Assembly (NCBI GenBank): GCA_049515555.1
Contig: JBEKTY010000149.1
Span: forward strand, 1 to 20,288
From: JBEKTY01 sp049515555
GTDB lineage: Bacteria > Planctomycetota > Planctomycetia > Pirellulales > Thermoguttaceae
DNA: 20,288 nt
Reading direction: 5' to 3'
Shown: in pieces, positions 1 to 6,264 of the stretch
Numbering within the stretch: the first letter of the stretch is position 1
Layout of the letters: each line of letters opens with the position of its first letter
The notes under the pieces: generated by a model
The model's input: only the letters and a program-made list of their open reading frames with translations
Told to the model about the DNA's origin: nothing
The model's database searches: none
Program-made: the position numbers and the translations under genes

Positions 1-327
1 CACCCGCGATGTTACCACCGCCGGCGCATGACTCGGGGTTAGGATGGTTCGCTACTCCTTTCCTATGCGGCTCTTTCATCCGCTACTCCATGCCGGTCTA
101 TCCCGGCGCTTTCCTCCCGACCGCTTTTGTCCTTTTGTGCGGCCCTTTGCTCGGTAACCCGCTTTCTGCCCTGGCCACAGCGTTGACAGCAGCGCCGCGG
201 CTTGGGACAATGGGCCGGTACGAGCCGGTGGCGAATTCTCGTAATTTCGTAACGGGGCCCCTAATTCGCGTAGGGCAGGGGCCGCGGGCGAAAAACGGAA
301 AGGCCCCGCGGCCGGGGCGCGGCAGGC
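1..327. other. Left-edge stretch without a convincing gene
   Basis: No convincing coding region lies here; the open frames on both strands have low-complexity, shadow-like translations. Two stem-loops are visible. One pairs GGCCCCT (256-262) with AGGGGCC (277-283). The other pairs GCCCCG (303-308) with CGGGGC (313-318) and ends 9 nt before the first gene's ATG. Neither is followed by a T-run, so I do not call a terminator. The stretch could hold the promoter of the cassette that follows, but I cannot point to good -35 and -10 boxes. Confidence 0.4.
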
Positions 328-909
328 ATGAATCAGATTGGGATAAACGCCGAGATAAACTTCCACGAGCAGGAGGTGCTCTCGATCTTCCACGAGACGA
401 GCGCATCGGACTCGGACGAGAAATTTGCTGAACTGGCGTTCGCCGGCGCCTTCGCGATCCGTATGATTAGCAACCTTGGGACCAATCAGGTGACCGACGT
501 GCTTGCGCAGCACCTGCGTCTCATTGGTCGATTGATCGCCGAAGCGTCGCGCGACCTGCTCACGGCGACACCCCGCATCGTGCCCTACCCTGGGACGAGC
601 GGCCGTAAGCGTTTTCTCAGTGGATTGACCTTGGCGGATCACCGGATGAAACTTGACTTTTCGCAAAAGGGTTTCGGCTTCCTCGCAACTGGGGTGCTAT
701 ATTATGGACCCTCGGCGGTCCACTCGCTGTTTCGTTACTTCGCGGGGCGCCGGACGGAGGACGGGGAATACATAATGGCTTTGGCAAACACCGCGAACAC
801 GTGCGGCGAGATGCAGGCGAACCGGCACATCCGCCTGACAAACCACGTCCAACTCCAGGCGGTTCTCATTAAGACCTGCATGCAGGCGTTCGTGCCTGAC
901 TGGATGTAA
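328..909 (+). CDS. Hypothetical protein, first gene of a three-gene cassette
   Basis: I do not recognise this 193-residue protein. It has no signal peptide, no clear membrane segment and no motif I can name. The N-terminal half (about residues 10-75) looks helical and mixed-charge. The middle contains a Phe/Gly-rich patch (about 113-133), and residues 150-190 are Asn/Cys/His-bearing. The ATG is preceded only by a weak purine stretch (GGCAGG) and by a GC hairpin at 303-318, so the start is less certain than for the next gene. It lies 22 nt upstream of the zinc-ribbon gene on the same strand, which suggests co-transcription. Its base composition looks less GC-rich than the metabolic genes on the right of the window, as expected for accessory DNA. 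Confidence 0.6.
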   Translation: MNQIGINAEINFHEQEVLSIFHETSASDSDEKFAELAFAGAFAIRMISNLGTNQVTDVLAQHLRLIGRLIAEASRDLLTATPRIVPYPGTSGRKRFLSGLTLADHRMKLDFSQKGFGFLATGVLYYGPSAVHSLFRYFAGRRTEDGEYIMALANTANTCGEMQANRHIRLTNHVQLQAVLIKTCMQAFVPDWM

Positions 910-931
910 GAAATCCCAGGGAGGCTCGGCT

Positions 932-1441
932 ATGGCAATTCGGGACGAAATGGGAATACTCAAAGGCGACCTGGACTACGGCGCCCGATGTCCGGTTACG
1001 GTCCTGTCTCTCATAGCGCCCGTTCTCTACCCTTGCGTGAAGTGTCGCTCGATGACGTTCCATCTTGTTGGGGAACAGCACGCTGGCATCTGGATTAAGG
1101 TGCCGTTCGCGCGCAAGCCCATAGCCAGCAGCGGCAAGGGATACCAGCTTCTCTGCAACACTTGCACGACGATTGCCACGCAGCTCCCGAGAAGCGCTGT
1201 GGCTAAGCTGGAGGCCAAGGTTATCCCCCACGAGATCTGCGACGCCTACCGGCGGTTGGAGATCTGTCCTGAACCGTACACGGACGGGTACGTGCGGCCG
1301 TTTATGTCGTCGCTCGAAAACGCGAACGAGGATACGCGCGTATGTGCGGGCCATCCTCGCCACGTATCGGCGAGAATCATAATGGTTGACTATCGATTGC
1401 AGCGCGCGGCGGTGCGCGCCGCCGCTGAACCGGCTCGTTAG
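932..1441 (+). CDS. Zinc-ribbon hypothetical protein (possible C-terminal frameshift)
   Basis: The 169-residue product has two knuckles, Cys35-X2-Cys38 and Cys75-X2-Cys78. Between them is a hydrophobic stretch with Trp54 and Pro58. This layout matches small bacterial zinc-ribbon proteins of the zinc-ribbon_15 kind, so zinc binding is a fair inference; the function is unknown. GGGAGG 8 nt before the ATG supports the start. The last 30 or so residues are Arg/Ala-rich and unconvincing. A +1 shift near 1320-1340 would give a more protein-like ending (AYVRAILATYRRES) with a stop at 1380-1382, so the annotated C-terminus may be a frameshift product. The gene sits between two other unknown genes with short gaps, consistent with an operon. 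Confidence 0.6.
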   Translation: MAIRDEMGILKGDLDYGARCPVTVLSLIAPVLYPCVKCRSMTFHLVGEQHAGIWIKVPFARKPIASSGKGYQLLCNTCTTIATQLPRSAVAKLEAKVIPHEICDAYRRLEICPEPYTDGYVRPFMSSLENANEDTRVCAGHPRHVSARIIMVDYRLQRAAVRAAAEPAR

Positions 1442-1463
1442 GACTGAAGAAGGGGGCCCAAGA

Positions 1464-1937
1464 ATGAGCGATCCAAGCCAGACCAGTCCATTCGGTCCGA
1501 AAGAACAGTTCCGCTTGTACGAGTTGTTGTGGGCGAAGCTTAATCAGGAGGGTGACGGCATCTGGTCACGGTTCAACATTCTCGTTGGCCTGCACCTCGC
1601 CCTGTTCGCTGCTTTCGGGTTCTTCTTCGCCACCGTCAAGCCCCACGCGCTCTCGCGCGCGTTTGCCGTTGGAATCTCGCTCCTTGGTGCCGCCGCCTCG
1701 CTCTGGTCCCTGCTTGTCTTTAAGGGTCTCTGGACCTGGCACCGCCATTGGAAGAGCCTTCTCGTTGAGCTCGAAAAACACTTTCCGACGGGCAGTGGCT
1801 GGGTCAAGCCGCATACGGATCTGCCCGAGGGCTTGCCCTTCTGGCGCGGAGCGCCAGGCTCCAGTCAGCCGTTCTTCGTCGTACTTCTGTTCGTGTGGGG
1901 CGTCCTACTTGGGGTTGCCATTGCCTATGGCGGTTGA
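1464..1937 (+). CDS. Three-helix membrane protein, third cassette gene
   Basis: The product is 157 residues from the ATG at 1464. I prefer this start to the in-frame ATG at 1386 because a purine-rich GAAGAAGGGGG stretch precedes it and the extra 26 residues look non-coding. Membrane segments are visible at about 38-58, 66-87 and 136-155. A Trp/His/Lys-rich cytoplasmic-type segment (about 88-107, ending in a VELEKHFP stretch) separates helices two and three. The layout, with a helical N-terminus leading into helix one and a charged linker with an L.ELE motif, faintly recalls RipA-type octameric membrane proteins. I cannot confirm membership and assign no function. It is the last gene of the cassette; a stem-loop follows at 2051-2091. 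Confidence 0.6.
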   Translation: MSDPSQTSPFGPKEQFRLYELLWAKLNQEGDGIWSRFNILVGLHLALFAAFGFFFATVKPHALSRAFAVGISLLGAAASLWSLLVFKGLWTWHRHWKSLLVELEKHFPTGSGWVKPHTDLPEGLPFWRGAPGSSQPFFVVLLFVWGVLLGVAIAYGG

Positions 1938-2050
1938 ACCCGCGCGGACGCGGACGTTCGCGGTGTAGCAAATGCGTGGGCACAACAGCCGATGCGGCCA
2001 CGTCGCGTGGTTGCGTAAGCGCGGGGCTCGTCGGGGGAAGATGAGCGGTC

Positions 2051-2091
2051 GGGAGTCGTTGTTGGCCAAATAGGCAACAGTAAAGACTCCC
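2051..2091 (+). ncRNA. Strong compound stem-loop downstream of the cassette
   Basis: The outer stem pairs GGGAGTC (2051-2057) with GACTCCC (2085-2091). The inner stem pairs TGTTG-CC (2060-2067, one bulged G) with GGCAACA (2073-2079) around an AAATA loop. It could be a 3'-end structure of the three-gene transcript or a small structured RNA. No T-tract follows, so a classical intrinsic terminator is not supported. The rest of 1938-2105 shows nothing else. Confidence 0.35.
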
Positions 2092-2105
2092 GCCCCCCAA
2101 CGCGC

Positions 2106-2278
2106 TCCTGGAGCACGATCGGCCAGCACAGCGGGATTCGCCGCCTATTTCAGCGGGATCGCCGGCAGGCGTTTGAGGGTCTTGTCGGCCGGATCGATCA
2201 TGATGCCGACGGACTCCAGGGCGGTGGCGCCCAGCAGCGGTTCCGCGCCCGGCGCGCCGAAAACGACCCGGCCCGCGG
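2106..2278. repeat. Direct repeat copy 1, flanking the toxin-antitoxin pair
   Basis: This 173-bp segment recurs at 3237-3409 in the same orientation with no indels and about 14 mismatches (roughly 92% identity by eye). The copies are 1131 bp apart and bracket the DUF433/DUF5615 operon. The repeat contains the 3' end of a clan AA aspartic protease gene on the minus strand. Confidence 0.85.
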
Positions 2279-2309
2279 CATGCGCCAGGGGTCTTGGTGA
2301 TGTGTTGCG
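2145..2309 (-). pseudogene. Aspartic protease (clan AA, retropepsin-like) C-terminal remnant, copy 1
   Basis: Read on the minus strand, this frame ends with LLGATALESVGIMIDP followed by KTLKRLPAIPLK and a TAG stop. This matches the C-terminal signature of small bacterial clan AA aspartic proteases (the LLG-x-x-x-LE-x-x-G-x-x-x-DP pattern). The N-terminal half with the catalytic Asp-Thr/Ser-Gly is absent: the frame closes upstream at a TGA (2310-2312) without any start codon. I therefore call it a 5'-truncated remnant. It lies immediately downstream of the DUF5615 gene on the same strand. Confidence 0.65.
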
Positions 2310-2335
2310 TCAATACGTTTTCCACCAGGCCTCAC

Positions 2336-2683
2336 CTATCGTCGAATTCGGATACGGCCGCGCGTGATGGTGATCACGACCGGGCCGGTGAGTTCCGCCG
2401 CGTGGCGGTCAAGCAGCTCGGTCATGCCGCCGACCTGTTGATCCACAGTCAGTTCCACCAGCCGGACGATGGGGCCGTGCGGCAGCCTACGGACGAAGAC
2501 GAGTTCACCGAAGTCCTTGTCCTCGGTCACCAGCACACGCCCATCTTGAAGTGCCAGACCTAGTAACCGTTCGTCGCTGGCCCTGGGGTCGACGGTCACG
2601 GCCGACAACACGTCATGCCCTCTTCCGGCAAGGAAAGTTTCCAGCGAGCGCGACGACACGCAGACGTCGAGCAAGAACTTCAT
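2336..2683 (-). CDS. DUF5615 PIN-like toxin
   Basis: This 115-residue protein has the layout of the DUF5615 (Mut7-C/PIN-like) family. It starts MKFLLD with Asp6, has a central Asp37-Glu38, and carries the VLVTEDKDFGEL block with Asp55 and Asp57. These acidic residues would bind the metal ion of a PIN-type nuclease, so it is probably an RNA-cleaving toxin. Residue 8 is Cys where the family often has Asn-x-Pro, a minor deviation. Its ATG overlaps the upstream DUF433 stop by 4 nt (ATGA), the usual translationally coupled antitoxin-toxin order. Length is normal for the family. The pairing and family match are strong; toxicity is inferred. Confidence 0.88.
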   Translation of the reverse strand: MKFLLDVCVSSRSLETFLAGRGHDVLSAVTVDPRASDERLLGLALQDGRVLVTEDKDFGELVFVRRLPHGPIVRLVELTVDQQVGGMTELLDRHAAELTGPVVITITRGRIRIRR

Positions 2684-2934
2684 GAGGCCTGGGCCCCTGC
2701 AATGCGCTCTTGCACTTGCTCACCTGCCATCGACCGATGCGCGTAGGCCAAACACGCCTGGATATCGGCTGGTTCCAGGAACGGATACTCGCGAAGCAAC
2801 CGGTCGGGAGTGTCTCCTGCCGCCAGCATTCCGAGCAGATGTTCGACGGCCATCCGCATGCCGCGGATGATGGGCTTGCCCGAGAAAATCGCCGGGTCCA
2901 CCGTGATGCGCTCAAGCAATTCATCTTCAGTCAT
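2680..2934 (-). CDS. DUF433 antitoxin
   Basis: This 84-residue DUF433 protein has the expected core: Asp13-Pro14, then FSGKPIIRGMRM (18-28), the helix VEHLLGMLAAG (30-40), and a Tyr-Pro-x-Leu-x-x-x-Asp-Ile segment (50-59). The fold is a winged or ribbon helix-turn-helix unit. DUF433 proteins act as antitoxins and autorepressors for DUF5615 toxins. GGGAG 6 nt before the ATG supports the start, and a TAGAAT box lies about 40 bp upstream. It is the first gene of a two-gene minus-strand operon with a 4-nt overlap. By family precedent it binds both the toxin and its own promoter; that is inference here. Confidence 0.88.
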   Translation of the reverse strand: MTEDELLERITVDPAIFSGKPIIRGMRMAVEHLLGMLAAGDTPDRLLREYPFLEPADIQACLAYAHRSMAGEQVQERIAGAQAS

Positions 2935-2975
2935 TGCATCTCCCTACAGTTTCCTCTTACCTGCTCTTATGACCT

Positions 2976-3004
2976 ATTCTACCGAACGCCAGGGCCCATT
3001 GCCA
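2976..3004 (-). promoter_or_regulatory. Putative promoter of the DUF433/DUF5615 operon
   Basis: On the minus strand a TAGAAT -10 box (2976-2981, 5 of 6 to consensus) lies 42 nt before the DUF433 ATG. A weak TGGCAA -35 box (2999-3004) lies 17 nt further upstream. The stretch 3005-3236 shows nothing else I can name. Confidence 0.35.
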
Positions 3005-3236
3005 TCAGAGCGCCGCGGCGTCCGGCGAGCTCTTGTCCCCCGACGCCGCGATCCGGGAACAACCTGCGGTACAGGCCGGTCACTCCGGTCGCCGCAAGGT
3101 GTTGCGTTCCAATACCTTATAGAAACGGCGGAGAAGGGCGACAGGTTCGATATTGGCAAGATAGATAACGCACGAAACAACCCGACCATCCAAATATGGG
3201 ACGACTCCCGTTTGTTCCGCCGTTTTGTTCCCCCGT

Positions 3237-3409
3237 TCCTGGAGCACGATCGGCCAGCGTAGCGGTACTGGTCGCCTATTTGAGCGGGATCGCCGGCAGG
3301 CGTTTGAGGGTCTTGTTGGCCGGATCGACCATGATGCCGACGGACTCCAGGGCGGTGACGCCCAGCAGCGGTTCCGCGCCAGGGTCGCCGAAAATGACCC
3401 GGCCCGCGG
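3237..3409. repeat. Direct repeat copy 2, flanking the toxin-antitoxin pair
   Basis: This is the second copy of the 173-bp repeat at 2106-2278. Homology begins at TCCTGGAGCACG and ends at GGCCCGCGG in both copies. Confidence 0.85.
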
Positions 3410-3422
3410 TGGTCTCGCCCAT
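3276..3422 (-). pseudogene. Aspartic protease C-terminal remnant, copy 2
   Basis: The open frame encodes 48 residues from an ATG at 3422. It includes GRVIFGDPGAEPLLG, then TALESVGIMVDP and the same LKRLPAIPLK tail and TAG stop as copy 1. It covers only the last third of a clan AA aspartic protease and lacks the catalytic Asp motif. An in-frame TGA (3423-3425) directly precedes the ATG. It is probably a decayed or dispersed gene fragment. The conserved C-terminal reading frame in both copies shows that the truncation or duplication is fairly recent. Confidence 0.65.
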
Positions 3423-3677
3423 TCATAATTGCCTTCGTTCAAGACACCCGACCTCAGAATTAGAGTTGGTGGCTGCCGCGTGGTCAAGTCCGCTTCGACG
3501 GGCGACGGACGAGCAATAGAACGACACGCCGAGCCCCGCATCCAAGGCCAGCAGTGTAAGCGCGCCGACAATACTCGCCCTAGTGCCGCGGTGAGACCAA
3601 GCCTTGCGAACAAGGATCGTTAACCCTGCCTTATCGTGCGACCGCTCAGGCGGTTGGCGTGAACCGTCCTGCAGCAT
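3423..3677 (-). CDS. Possible small membrane protein (uncertain)
   Basis: An 84-codon frame starts at an ATG preceded by AAAAGGAG at 6-nt spacing, one of the best ribosome sites in this region. The product has a basic N-terminus and one hydrophobic segment (about residues 35-55) followed by Cys/Ser residues. I recognise no family. It ends in the TGA directly before, and in frame with, the aspartic protease remnant at 3276-3422. It could be the 5' part of a broken or fused gene. The coding evidence is the ribosome site only, so it may be spurious. Confidence 0.3.
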   Translation of the reverse strand: MLQDGSRQPPERSHDKAGLTILVRKAWSHRGTRASIVGALTLLALDAGLGVSFYCSSVARRSGLDHAAATNSNSEVGCLERRQL

Positions 3678-3728
3678 ACGCCACTCCTTTTAGGCCGCCT
3701 CAAGTTGGGGGTTCGAAATCGCTGTTCC

Positions 3729-3900
3729 AACCCTGAAGGGGTTGCACAAGGTTCGGTGGAACCCTTACAGGGTTCGACTGCTTATGCAAACTGCCACCCA
3801 GGGTAGCCGCGTACCGCGGCAACCCTGGGCTGTGGTATACAACCGCTTCGCGGTTGACCGGACGGACCGCAAACGGAAAAAGAAACTTGCAACCGGTCAA
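3729..3900. repeat. Multi-hairpin repeat element 3' of the fucosidase gene
   Basis: Four hairpins with 3-nt loops lie in a row. AACCCT pairs with GGGGTT (3729-3743, loop GAA, one G-T pair). GAACCCT pairs with AGGGTTC (3759-3775, loop TAC). CCCAGGGT pairs with ACCCTGGG around GCCGCG/CGCGGC (3797-3829, loop TAC, one A-A mismatch). AACCGC pairs with GCGGTT (3841-3855, loop TTC). TTGACCGG (3854-3861) can also pair with CCGGTCAA (3893-3900). It starts 20 nt past the fucosidase stop and may form the 3' end of that transcript. It resembles dispersed non-coding repeats of planctomycete genomes, which I recall but cannot verify here. Confidence 0.7.
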
Positions 3901-3920
3901 TACACCCGCCAATTACGACC

Positions 3921-5330
3921 TTACTGGCCGGTCACTTCCAGGGTCCAGGCGTGCTCGCAGGGGGGCGCGCGGCGAATGCTGGCCGGGATGTCTACCGTCA
4001 GGCCGGCGTTGTCGATTCGCCAAGCCAGGCTCTGGTCGGCGCCGAGCAGGCGGACCGCCTTGGCGCGCTTCACCGAGGCCACCTTGACTTGCGGCGGCGG
4101 GCCGCTTTCGCCCTTCTCGGCCAGCAGGATGAGGTAGATCGTGCCGTCCTTGCGGGTCCAACGGATGCGTCCTTCGCTATACGGCGCGACCGCCCGCGTG
4201 CCGTAGATTGCCGCCGAGTTCACCCGCATCCAGCGGCCGATGTCGTCGAGCCGCGCCAGGGCCGTGGGGGGAAACTGGCCGTCGGCGTCGGGCCCCACGT
4301 TCAGCAGGAAGTTGCCGCCCTTGGAAACGATGTTCACCAGCAGGTGGATGAGCGTACGCGTGGACTTGTACTTATCGTCGGGCTTATAGGACCACTGGTC
4401 GCCCATCGTAAGGCAACTCTCCCAGACGCACTTCAGGGGCCGCTCGGGGACCTCTTGTTCCGGCGTGCGATAGTTCTCGTAGCGGCCGCCGACCGTGCGG
4501 TCGACGACGATCAGGCCCGGCTGGTGCCGGCGGGCCATGGCCGCCAGCCGCGGCATGTCGATGTCCTGCTCGGGCGGGCGGACCTGCCCGCCGTCCAGCC
4601 ACAGGATGTCGATCGGCCCGTAACCGCTCATCAACTCCTCGACCACCGCGTGCGTGAAGGCCACGAATGTCTGCCACTTCTCGGGGTACTTGCGGATGTC
4701 GTAATTCACGTTGCGGTCCTTGTGCGGCCACTCGGGGGACCAATATCCGGCGTGGTGCCAGTCGGACTTCGAGTAGTAGGCCCCGATGCCGAAACCCGCC
4801 TGGCGGAAGGCATCGAACACGGCCTTGACCACGTCGGCCCGCGGGTCGGCGTGAAAGGGGCAGCTTGCGTGCGTCGTGCGATAGTCGGTCTGGCGGGTGT
4901 CGAACATGCAGAAACCGTCGTGGTGCTTGGTGGTGAAGACCACGTATTTCATGCCCGCCGCCTTGGCCGCCGCGACCCACTGCCGGGGGTCGAACTTGCG
5001 GGGCGAGAAGGTCGTGTTCAGCCGGCGGTAATCGCCGACGAAGCGGGCGAAATCCTTGTTCCGCTCCAGCCAGGGTCGCAGGTCGTCGGGCCGGGCCCAG
5101 CGGTCCACCTCGACCAGCGGCCACGACTCGATGCAGCCCCACTGGCTGTAGATCCCCCAGTGCATCATCAGGCCGAACTTCCAATCCTGGAATCGCTCCA
5201 GGTGGGCCAGGACCAGGGGATCCCGCTCGACGTCGGCGGCGGGCGGCTCGGCCCGGCAAGGCCCGGCGGCGGCACAGAACACAAGCGGTATCATCACCGC
5301 CAAGACCGCGAAGAACCTGCTTTTCGCCAT
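3921..5330 (-). CDS. Secreted alpha-L-fucosidase, GH29
   Basis: This 469-residue enzyme should hydrolyse terminal alpha-L-fucose from glycans outside the cytoplasm. Residues 1-27 form a signal peptide (MAKSR, a hydrophobic core, then PCRA). GH29 landmarks follow: KFGLMMHWGIYS (51-62), the FTTKHHDGFCMFD block (132-144), AYYSKSDWHH (184-193), ILWLDGG with the expected nucleophile Asp246, and NFLLNVGPDADGQFP (340-354). Length fits a single catalytic domain plus a small beta-sandwich (about 385-469). The start at 5330 is supported by the signal peptide and GGGGAG 7 nt upstream; the frame stays open to 5513 but only over the upstream gene. A Uma2 gene ends 11 nt upstream on the same strand, so the two are probably co-transcribed. 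Exact linkage specificity cannot be told. Confidence 0.93.
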   Translation of the reverse strand: MAKSRFFAVLAVMIPLVFCAAAGPCRAEPPAADVERDPLVLAHLERFQDWKFGLMMHWGIYSQWGCIESWPLVEVDRWARPDDLRPWLERNKDFARFVGDYRRLNTTFSPRKFDPRQWVAAAKAAGMKYVVFTTKHHDGFCMFDTRQTDYRTTHASCPFHADPRADVVKAVFDAFRQAGFGIGAYYSKSDWHHAGYWSPEWPHKDRNVNYDIRKYPEKWQTFVAFTHAVVEELMSGYGPIDILWLDGGQVRPPEQDIDMPRLAAMARRHQPGLIVVDRTVGGRYENYRTPEQEVPERPLKCVWESCLTMGDQWSYKPDDKYKSTRTLIHLLVNIVSKGGNFLLNVGPDADGQFPPTALARLDDIGRWMRVNSAAIYGTRAVAPYSEGRIRWTRKDGTIYLILLAEKGESGPPPQVKVASVKRAKAVRLLGADQSLAWRIDNAGLTVDIPASIRRAPPCEHAWTLEVTGQ

Positions 5331-5341
5331 CGTGTGCTCCC

Positions 5342-5890
5342 CTATCCTTGAAAAAGCTCGCTCACCGGCAGGCTGAAGTTGGGCAGCAGATCGCCACCGC
5401 AGAGGGTTTCCGATGTGCCGAGGACGGCGATCTCGCTGCGGCTGCGGTAGAAGGTGACGGTGCTGGTCCGCGGATCGACCACCCAAACGGCGCGGCAGCC
5501 GGCGTCGAGCCAATTCTGCACCTTAGCCAGCACTTCGCCGGCGCGATCGTCGGGCGAAAGGACCTCCACGGCCAGGTCGGGCGGGCCTGGAAAGAAACCC
5601 GGCGCCAGCTTGTCGCCGATTCGTTCCGCGATGACGAAGGCCACGTCCGGCGCGCGGACCGTATCGGGATCGTGCCCGATGCGGAAGCCGGTTTCGGCCC
5701 CGAAGACCCGCCCAAGTGAATGCTTTTTGACAAACGCCCCTAACGGCACCCCGATATTCATTACAATCCAGCCGTGCTCCGATCCTGCCGGTGACATCAT
5801 TATCAATTCTCCGCGGACCAATTCGCAGCGCCCGATATCGCCGGCCGCAAGCAGTTGTTCGGCAGTGGTGACGTGCTGGATGGTAGCCAT
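5342..5890 (-). CDS. Uma2 family (DUF820) PD-(D/E)XK nuclease-like protein, copy 1
   Basis: This 182-residue protein has the Uma2 layout. It starts with YELxxGEL-like CELVRGELIMMSP (22-34). The nuclease-fold core follows: APDVAFV with Asp82, DLAVEVLSPDD with Asp105 and Glu109, Lys123, then AGCRAVWVVDP (130-140). The fold is that of restriction-type PD-(D/E)XK nucleases, but the cellular role of Uma2 proteins is unknown. A near-identical copy lies at 10291-10839; I count 15 amino-acid differences, about 92% identity. The homology starts at the stop codon and runs past the promoter. AAAGG before the ATG serves as ribosome site. The gene leads a two-gene run with the fucosidase, an odd partner that suggests chance insertion of a mobile gene. 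Confidence 0.92.
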   Translation of the reverse strand: MATIQHVTTAEQLLAAGDIGRCELVRGELIMMSPAGSEHGWIVMNIGVPLGAFVKKHSLGRVFGAETGFRIGHDPDTVRAPDVAFVIAERIGDKLAPGFFPGPPDLAVEVLSPDDRAGEVLAKVQNWLDAGCRAVWVVDPRTSTVTFYRSRSEIAVLGTSETLCGGDLLPNFSLPVSELFQG

Positions 5891-5909
5891 GGGCGCCTTT
5901 CGCGGCTCT

Positions 5910-5938
5910 ATTGTACCGTCTTTCGGGCGGTGCGAGAA
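5910..5938 (-). promoter_or_regulatory. Putative promoter of Uma2 copy 1
   Basis: On the minus strand TACAAT (5910-5915) lies about 20 nt before the Uma2 ATG, with a poor TTCTCG box (5933-5938) 17 nt upstream. The block (TATTGTACC...GAGAAGAT on the plus strand) recurs before the parDE-type operon (9841-9872) and before Uma2 copy 2 (10858-10890). The TACAAT box is kept in all three, which supports a minus-strand promoter. Confidence 0.45.
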
Positions 5939-6012
5939 GATAGCAGGATGCCGCCCGGTCTTGCGGCATTATCTTGCCGGAAACGCGGCCACACACTGCC
6001 GGGCGGGGCCGG

Positions 6013-6040
6013 TTGACAGTGCCCGGGCGGAAGGGACAAT
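6013..6040 (+). promoter_or_regulatory. Putative promoter of the nitric oxide reductase gene
   Basis: A perfect TTGACA (6013-6018) is followed after 16 nt by GACAAT (6035-6040). The next plus-strand gene starts at 6265, so the leader would be about 220 nt and would contain the whole palindromic element at 6087-6228. I see no convincing FNR/NnrR-type dyad, so regulation by nitric oxide cannot be claimed. Confidence 0.4.
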
Positions 6041-6086
6041 TGTTGAATTGAAGGGGAGAACCCCTTCGGCCTGTGAACGGTTAGGA

Positions 6087-6228
6087 GCCGCGAAGAAATA
6101 TGGTGACCAATTAGGGTGGCACGCCCTGAGGAACGAAGGGCGTGGCGCGGTGCGAAAAGCCACGCCCTTCGCTGCGCTCAGGGACGTGCCACCCCCGCTG
6201 GAAGTTGCTCAAGCTATTTTTTCGCGGC
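6087..6228. repeat. MITE-like inverted-repeat element, left of norB
   Basis: The element begins GCCGCGAAGAAATAT and ends with the reverse complement of GCCGCGAAAAAATAG. Inside, GGGTGGCACGCCCTGAG...GAAGGGCGTGG (6113-6143) faces CCACGCCCTTCG...CTCAGGGACGTGCCACCC (6161-6195), so most of it can fold into one long hairpin around a 16-nt centre. A related element lies at 8572-8825 beyond norB. No transposase is present. Confidence 0.8.
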
Positions 6229-6264
6229 GCCTTACCCACCTCTGCCGTGCCAAGGAGAATCACG

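Noticed and set aside
1..431. 140-codon plus-strand frame from position 9 as an edge gene
   Set aside because: Its translation is low-complexity, it overlaps the better-supported gene at 328 in another frame, and it has no ribosome site.
3921..5351. Plus-strand 466-codon frame opposite the fucosidase
   Set aside because: It is a Val/Gly/Arg-rich shadow of a clear GH29 gene.
5331..5513. Upstream extension of the fucosidase (530 residues)
   Set aside because: The added residues are translated from the Uma2 gene in another frame, and the signal peptide and ribosome site fix the start at 5330.
6142..6264. 41-residue N-terminal extension of the nitric oxide reductase
   Set aside because: It is translated from the palindromic element, while AAGGAG marks the ATG at 6265 and the first membrane helix follows.
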